Shown piece by piece: positions 31,791 to 35,425 of a DNA stretch of 35,425 bases. The stretch is from Candidatus Altarchaeum sp. (GTDB lineage: Archaea > Altiarchaeota > Altiarchaeia > Altiarchaeales > Altiarchaeaceae), in the NCBI GenBank assembly GCA_018260615.1, contig JAGWDQ010000098.1, forward strand, positions 1-35,425. The letters run 5' to 3'. Both the position numbers and the translations under genes were made by a program. Within the stretch, counting starts at the first letter, position 1, and each line of letters opens with the position of its first letter. The notes under the pieces are model-generated. The model ran no database searches. It was not told the DNA's origin and saw only the letters and a list, made by a program, of their open reading frames with translations.

Positions 31791-32402
31791 TTAAGCATCT
31801 CCATGTGATTCTCCTAAAACAATCCCGCTCGCAATTATATGTGCAAGTCGTATCGGTTCCGGAATTAACCCGCGTGTTGTTGAAATTTTAACAATTGCCT
31901 TCGCATCGCTTAAATTTATCCCGCATTTTTGAATGTATAAATATCCTTTTCTTCCGTCAACACTCTTAACTTTGACCTTTTTCGGCTTTCCCGCACTTTC
32001 AATCAGTTTCCATCTTTCTTCAAAATCTGCGAAATTTTTTAACGCATTTCTTATTCTTTCAAAATCTGGAAATTTCCTGACAACTACAATTACGGGAATA
32101 TGCGTATCCTTAAAAATTTGTTTAATATTGGCAATGTTAAATCCGGCATAAGTGATCCCGTCAAGCATTATTATTCGCAAGTCCTTGTGTCTCGTCTTTT
32201 TCAGCATGTCAATTATTGTCTGTGTTATATCTTTTCCGTCAACCTCTGCTTCTCTCTTCATAATCCCGTCCATAAATGAGCCACCCCTGAACATCACTCC
32301 GATAATGATTGCTTTCTTGTCTTTTCTGAAATCAAATGGTCCGTCATCTATTCCGAGAATTCTGATTTCTTTCTTTATTTTCCTGAATTTTACATTATCC
32401 AT
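31791..32402 (-). CDS. endonuclease dU family protein (DUF99/UPF0215)
   Basis: This 203-residue protein has the DUF99 features RILGIDDGPFDF, VMFRGGSFMDGI, ILDGITYAGFN-like MLDGITYAGFNIAN, and PVIVVVRKFPDF, ending EPIRLAHIIASGIV. A Pyrococcus member cuts deoxyuridine-containing DNA, so a role in uracil repair is likely. It is divergent from the wHTH regulator at 32491 with an 88-bp A/T-rich gap. Confidence 0.92.
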   Translation of the reverse strand: MDNVKFRKIKKEIRILGIDDGPFDFRKDKKAIIIGVMFRGGSFMDGIMKREAEVDGKDITQTIIDMLKKTRHKDLRIIMLDGITYAGFNIANIKQIFKDTHIPVIVVVRKFPDFERIRNALKNFADFEERWKLIESAGKPKKVKVKSVDGRKGYLYIQKCGINLSDAKAIVKISTTRGLIPEPIRLAHIIASGIVLGESHGDA

Positions 32403-32490
32403 ATAAATTTTAAATATATTTATAAAACATAATTATTTATGATATATAAATTTAACAAAAAAGAATATAAAATTTAAATATTAATTTAAA
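32403..32490. promoter_or_regulatory. bidirectional A/T-rich promoter region
   Basis: The gap between the DUF99 and regulator start codons is nearly all A/T, with several TATA-like runs in both directions (ATATATTTATAAA; TATAAATTTAAC; TAAAATTTAAATATT). The exact elements cannot be assigned from sequence alone. Confidence 0.45.
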
Positions 32491-33270
32491 ATGCCATTGC
32501 CAATTGATGAATATTCAAAAAAAATTTCCGTATTTGGAAAAGGAACAAAAACAAAACTGCTGGTCGTAAATATACTGAAAGACGGTGAAAAGTCGTATTC
32601 TGAAATTCAGAAAAATTTTCCCAGAACATCAAAATCAACCCTTTACAAATATTTAAGTGAATTATATAAAGGCGGAATAATCAAAAAACGGGTTGAACGG
32701 ACAGACGGAAGAAGGCCGCTTGCTTTTTATAATTTAAATTTTCTTGCAATAAATTTATCTCCCTCGGGAATCCGGGATGTTATTGATGGCAAAAATAATG
32801 AAAACAGCGAAATTTTTGCGAAAGTAAATATATCCGTAAAGGGAAAAGGCATTACCCTGAAATTTTCCCAGAGCAGATTGCTCAATGACCTGCTTTCCGC
32901 AGGTATAAAAATAGAGGATGCGGTTGATGTATTAAAAGAACTAAAATCGGGACTATATGAAGGTATTACGACAACCGAAATAAAGGATATGGTCTGCGAA
33001 ATTTTAGAAAACGATGACAAAAAACTTGCCAATATATTTGCCGTGTATATTGATGATAAATTAAAGGTCAATTGCGACAATGACATTGAAATTTGGACAG
33101 AGGATGAAATTTCTCATAAGTTAAAGGATTACCGAAAAATGACTGAATTTACCGGCGATGAATTAAAATTTTTATCTCACAAAATAGTCAGAGACATAAA
33201 GAAACTGACATTGCTTCCGACAAAATCACTTGTTGAGGAACATATAAAATTTATTGCGGAAAGTTTCTAA
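32491..33270 (+). CDS. winged-helix transcriptional regulator with ATP-cone-like domain
   Basis: This 259-residue protein has an N-terminal winged helix (about 20-85: LVVNILKDGEKSYSEIQKNF, then TLYKYLSELYKGGIIKKRVE, then GRRPLAFYNLN). The following region (about 110-185) has ISVKGKGITLKFSQSRLLND, LLSAGIKIEDAVDVLKELKSG and ITTTEIKDMVCEIL, resembling an ATP-cone nucleotide-sensing module such as in NrdR and ribonucleotide reductases. The C-terminal 60 residues form a helical region. It may sense adenine nucleotides and regulate the divergent endonuclease-dU gene or itself. Domain 2 is a pattern-level assignment. Confidence 0.72.
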   Translation: MPLPIDEYSKKISVFGKGTKTKLLVVNILKDGEKSYSEIQKNFPRTSKSTLYKYLSELYKGGIIKKRVERTDGRRPLAFYNLNFLAINLSPSGIRDVIDGKNNENSEIFAKVNISVKGKGITLKFSQSRLLNDLLSAGIKIEDAVDVLKELKSGLYEGITTTEIKDMVCEILENDDKKLANIFAVYIDDKLKVNCDNDIEIWTEDEISHKLKDYRKMTEFTGDELKFLSHKIVRDIKKLTLLPTKSLVEEHIKFIAESF

Positions 33271-33331
33271 AATTTTTCCGTTTTTCCGGAACATCTAAAA
33301 GAAAATATATAAATTTATCAGCAGGTAACAA

Positions 33332-33575
33332 TTTTTTATCGTACAGGAAAGTTCGTTTTATTGTTCTCTAACCTCGCTGTTGCTCGGATATTTTCAAAAA
33401 CTCCGCGTTTTGAAAATCGCACCAAGACACGGAGACACAAAGGGCGATGTTGCTCTGTGACTTTGTGGCTTTTTCAAAACCCAAAGGTTTTGAAAATATC
33501 CGAGCATTTTCAAATCGCAGAGATTTGAAAATATCCGAGCAACAGCGAGGTGAACAGCGAGGTTATTGTGTGAGT
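33332..33575. repeat. composite palindromic repeat cluster (BIME/MITE-like)
   Basis: This gap (no gene in 33271-33612, 342 bp) holds nested repeats. The 31 bp at 33332-33362 equal 7579-7609. A 28-bp perfect inverted repeat spans 33371-33398 and 33524-33551 (ACCTCGCTGTTGCTCGG... and its complement). Inside are hairpins: TTTTCAAAA/TTTTGAAAA, TTTTCAAAACC with GGTTTTGAAAA, and ATTTTCAAATC with GATTTGAAAAT. The CACGGAGACACAAAG...CTCTGTGACTTTGTGG palindrome related to the PIN-gene repeat lies at 33428-33469. A second AGCGAGGT follows at 33556-33563. It lies between the regulator stop and the KH-gene stop. Confidence 0.8.
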
Positions 33576-33612
33576 ATTATTCTGATTTTTTTATCAAAAA
33601 ATATTTTGTTTT

Positions 33613-34149
33613 TTATTCTAATTCGTCTTCCCGATTTATTACCCTCCTCATTTCTTTATCTTTACGTTGTTTTTTTCTCTTATCTAAAAATCCGTATGCG
33701 GTTCCGGATTTTCCGTGATTAATGAGCATCAATATTGCCTCTTTTACATCTTCAACATCCTCATAATCACCAATTATGCCTATGCCCTCCTTTCCCACGC
33801 ACACATAACACTCTGAAATTTTTTCTATGGTATCCAGAACACTCCTGTTTGTTCCTATGATCCTCCCCCTGACGGGTAGAAATTTTTTTTCAGACAGAGG
33901 AATGAATTCATAAGTGTAATCCTTATAATCCTTTGTCAATAATAATGCCTTTTCCGGACTAAATCCCAAACTTATTGCATCAACTACATTTTCTGCAAGC
34001 ATTTCATAATAAGGTGAACCGGAAATAGTTACATCTGTTCCCGTGACTAAAATTTTTGTATGTGTTTTTTCCTCTGTTTTCTTTTTTATTTCTCCGTCTT
34101 TTCCTATCAGCACACCAATTCGGTCTTCTGCTATCTTTGTGTATTGCAT
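33613..34149 (-). CDS. KH-domain RNA-binding protein (archaeal Dim2/Pno1/Krr1-like)
   Basis: A 178-residue protein with two KH-like modules. The first starts IAEDRIGVLIGKDGEIKKKTEEKT (GKDG in the GXXG loop) and the second RGRIIGTNRSVLDTIEKISE (RIIGTN), followed by YVCVGKEGIGIIGDYEDVEDV. A basic C-terminal tail (KRKKQRKDKEMRR) follows. Archaeal members are linked to late small-subunit rRNA maturation, as eukaryotic Pno1/Dim2 and Krr1. It converges on the wHTH regulator across the repeat cluster. Confidence 0.88.
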   Translation of the reverse strand: MQYTKIAEDRIGVLIGKDGEIKKKTEEKTHTKILVTGTDVTISGSPYYEMLAENVVDAISLGFSPEKALLLTKDYKDYTYEFIPLSEKKFLPVRGRIIGTNRSVLDTIEKISECYVCVGKEGIGIIGDYEDVEDVKEAILMLINHGKSGTAYGFLDKRKKQRKDKEMRRVINREDELE

Positions 34150-34294
34150 TTTTATCTTAATTTTAATGAATTATAAATTACTATTTTAACAAATTATAAA
34201 TTTCCTTAAAAATCAGTAAACCTTAAAAAATTTTATATCATCAAAACAAAATTTAATACCTATTTTAAAATAAACCGTATAAAAATTATCAAAA

Positions 34295-35260
34295 ATGAAA
34301 TTTAAAGCAACAGCAATAGCCCACCCGAATATTGCATTTGTTAAATATTGGGGAAAGAAGGATGAGGACTTGAGAATTCCGCTCAATAACAGCATATCAA
34401 TGAATCTGGGAAATTTATGGACAAAAACAACAGTTGAATTCAATGATTTTGATGACGATATTGTCATAATTAACAAAGAGGTTGCAGAAGGAACAGCAAA
34501 GGAAAGAGTAGTTAAACATCTGGATAAATTTAGAAATTTAGCAAGCAATGTCTTAAAGGCAAAAGTTGTAAGTGAAAACAATTTTCCGATGTCTAGCGGG
34601 ATTGCATCATCGGCGTCAGGATTTGCCGCATTAACAATGGCAAGTGCATCCGCCTTAAATTTAAATTTGAGTGAAAAGGAATTGAGCATACTGGCACGAC
34701 TGGGAAGCGGTTCGGCGTGCAGGTCTATTCCCGACGGATTCACAGAATGGCTGATGGGAACCTCTAATGACGACTCTTATGCTGTCTCACTTGCTCCTGC
34801 AGAACATTTTGAAATTTATGACTTAGTAGTTATCATTAGGAATGAAAGAAAAGAAATTTCCTCAACGAAAGGGATGCAAAAATTTAATCCTTATTTTTAT
34901 GCACGGCTTGCCGAAGTTAGTGAAAATTTAAATTTTGTAAGAAAAGGTATAATTGAAAAAAATTTGAAAATGCTTGGAACTTATGCTGAAAAGGATTGTA
35001 TATCTATGCACACCGTGATGATGAATTCGGGATTGTTTTACTGGGAGCCGGAGACATTGAAAATTATTAAGGAAGTATGGAATTTGCGAAAGAACGGAAC
35101 AGAATGTTATTTGACTATTGATGCAGGCCCGAATGTTCATGTTTTATGTTTGCCTGAAAATAAAGAAAAAATTAAGGGGAAATTTAGCGAATTAAATTTT
35201 GAAATTTTGGAGTCAAAACCGGGAGGGAAAGCACGAGTTATTGGAGAAAGTTTATTTTAA
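34295..35260 (+). CDS. mvaD: mevalonate diphosphate decarboxylase (GHMP family)
   Basis: The 321-residue GHMP enzyme opens AIAHPNIAFVKYWGKKDED (KYWGK 17-21), has the ATP-phosphate loop PMSSGIASSASGFAAL (SSGIASSASG 100-109), GSGSACRS (137-144) and TIDAGPNVHVLC with D276 in the position of the catalytic Asp. This Asp argues for a decarboxylase (MVD or the halophile-type phosphomevalonate decarboxylase) rather than a mevalonate 3-kinase, which lacks it. The enzyme makes isopentenyl (di)phosphate for archaeal ether lipids. Most archaea use other routes, so its presence is notable. It is transcribed divergently from the KH gene over a 145-bp A/T-rich gap. Confidence 0.9.
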   Translation: MKFKATAIAHPNIAFVKYWGKKDEDLRIPLNNSISMNLGNLWTKTTVEFNDFDDDIVIINKEVAEGTAKERVVKHLDKFRNLASNVLKAKVVSENNFPMSSGIASSASGFAALTMASASALNLNLSEKELSILARLGSGSACRSIPDGFTEWLMGTSNDDSYAVSLAPAEHFEIYDLVVIIRNERKEISSTKGMQKFNPYFYARLAEVSENLNFVRKGIIEKNLKMLGTYAEKDCISMHTVMMNSGLFYWEPETLKIIKEVWNLRKNGTECYLTIDAGPNVHVLCLPENKEKIKGKFSELNFEILESKPGGKARVIGESLF

Positions 35261-35425
35261 ATAGGACTTACGCAAGGTAGACACGAATCCTCGGGTTTTT
35301 AAGTTCGTTTACCAGATAATTATGCAAAAGGCCTTCTTTAAGATGGTAAATTGTCTCTTTAACTTTATATCCCATTAGCACGAAAAAAAAATAAAAAAAT
35401 GAGGGTCACCCCTATTTGTTTGTCC
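35261..35425. other. gene-free window end, no supported feature
   Basis: This contains A-rich runs near 35383-35399 and a 35-codon minus-strand frame (35268-35375; MGYKVKETIYHLKEGLLHNY...) that I cannot match to anything. GGTCACC at 35404-35410 is reminiscent of the outer end of the MITE at 2531, but the window stops too soon to tell. Confidence 0.4.

Noticed and set aside
35268..35375. 35-codon minus-strand frame near the window end
   Set aside because: No recognisable family, no good start context, and it is adjacent to A-rich runs; it may be part of an element cut off by the window edge, but this cannot be shown.

Overview
This is an AT-rich archaeal chromosome segment (roughly two thirds A+T by eye). 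Archaeal identity rests on ribosomal protein L39e, an eIF5A-type factor with a hypusine-site loop, transcription factor B next to a Gar1 homologue, archaeal-type adenylate kinase, endonuclease dU (DUF99), a Dim2/Pno1-like KH protein, stand-alone CoaC, and tRNAs without an encoded CCA. I cannot name the species. The mix (GT3 glycogen synthase, mevalonate diphosphate decarboxylase, secreted MopE/dockerin metalloprotease) would fit an uncultivated lineage such as Altiarchaeota, but that is only a guess.

Layout. 1-1030: a possible C/D box sRNA, a LOG-like nucleotide-binding protein and an orphan antitoxin-like gene. 1039-4156: a large secreted zinc metalloprotease gene split by a 203-bp MITE-like element with an 8-bp target duplication; removing it restores the frame exactly. 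4165-6872: HAD phosphatase, a 34-aa ATPase remnant, tRNA-Thr and ArgRS. 6985-10981: an accessory/defence-like block with an AbrB/PIN pair whose toxin is altered by a repeat, an AAA ATPase (DUF3696-like) plus PIN-like protein pair, and Mre11. 11077-17312: housekeeping genes (L39e, eIF5A, CoaC, tRNA-Gly, a PAP2 / flavin reductase / site-2 protease / LEA2 run, TFB-Gar1). 17403-23436: a surface-anchored protein, three tandem CBS proteins, AdkA and Nnr. 23550-27403: a TIR-domain protein, then a COG2509 FAD dehydrogenase whose last 247 bp are repeated 1238 bp downstream, bracketing a DUF5678 + retropepsin-like pair. 27444-35260: GT3 glycogen synthase, a 56-aa protein, a PhzE-like fused synthase, DUF99, a wHTH/ATP-cone-like regulator, a KH protein and MvaD.

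Two sequence-wide signals stand out. Almost no gene has a Shine-Dalgarno sequence; starts sit in a TTTTTAAAATG-like context even inside operons. The palindrome AAATTT is far more common than base composition predicts, including inside coding sequence. Small repeats (MITE, inverted-repeat elements, a hairpin cluster at 33332-33575) are scattered through the window and share short motifs. The best candidates for an undescribed system are the ATPase + PIN-like pair (7781-9767), the TIR protein with an unrecognised C-terminal region (23550-24710), and the DUF5678-retropepsin pair.
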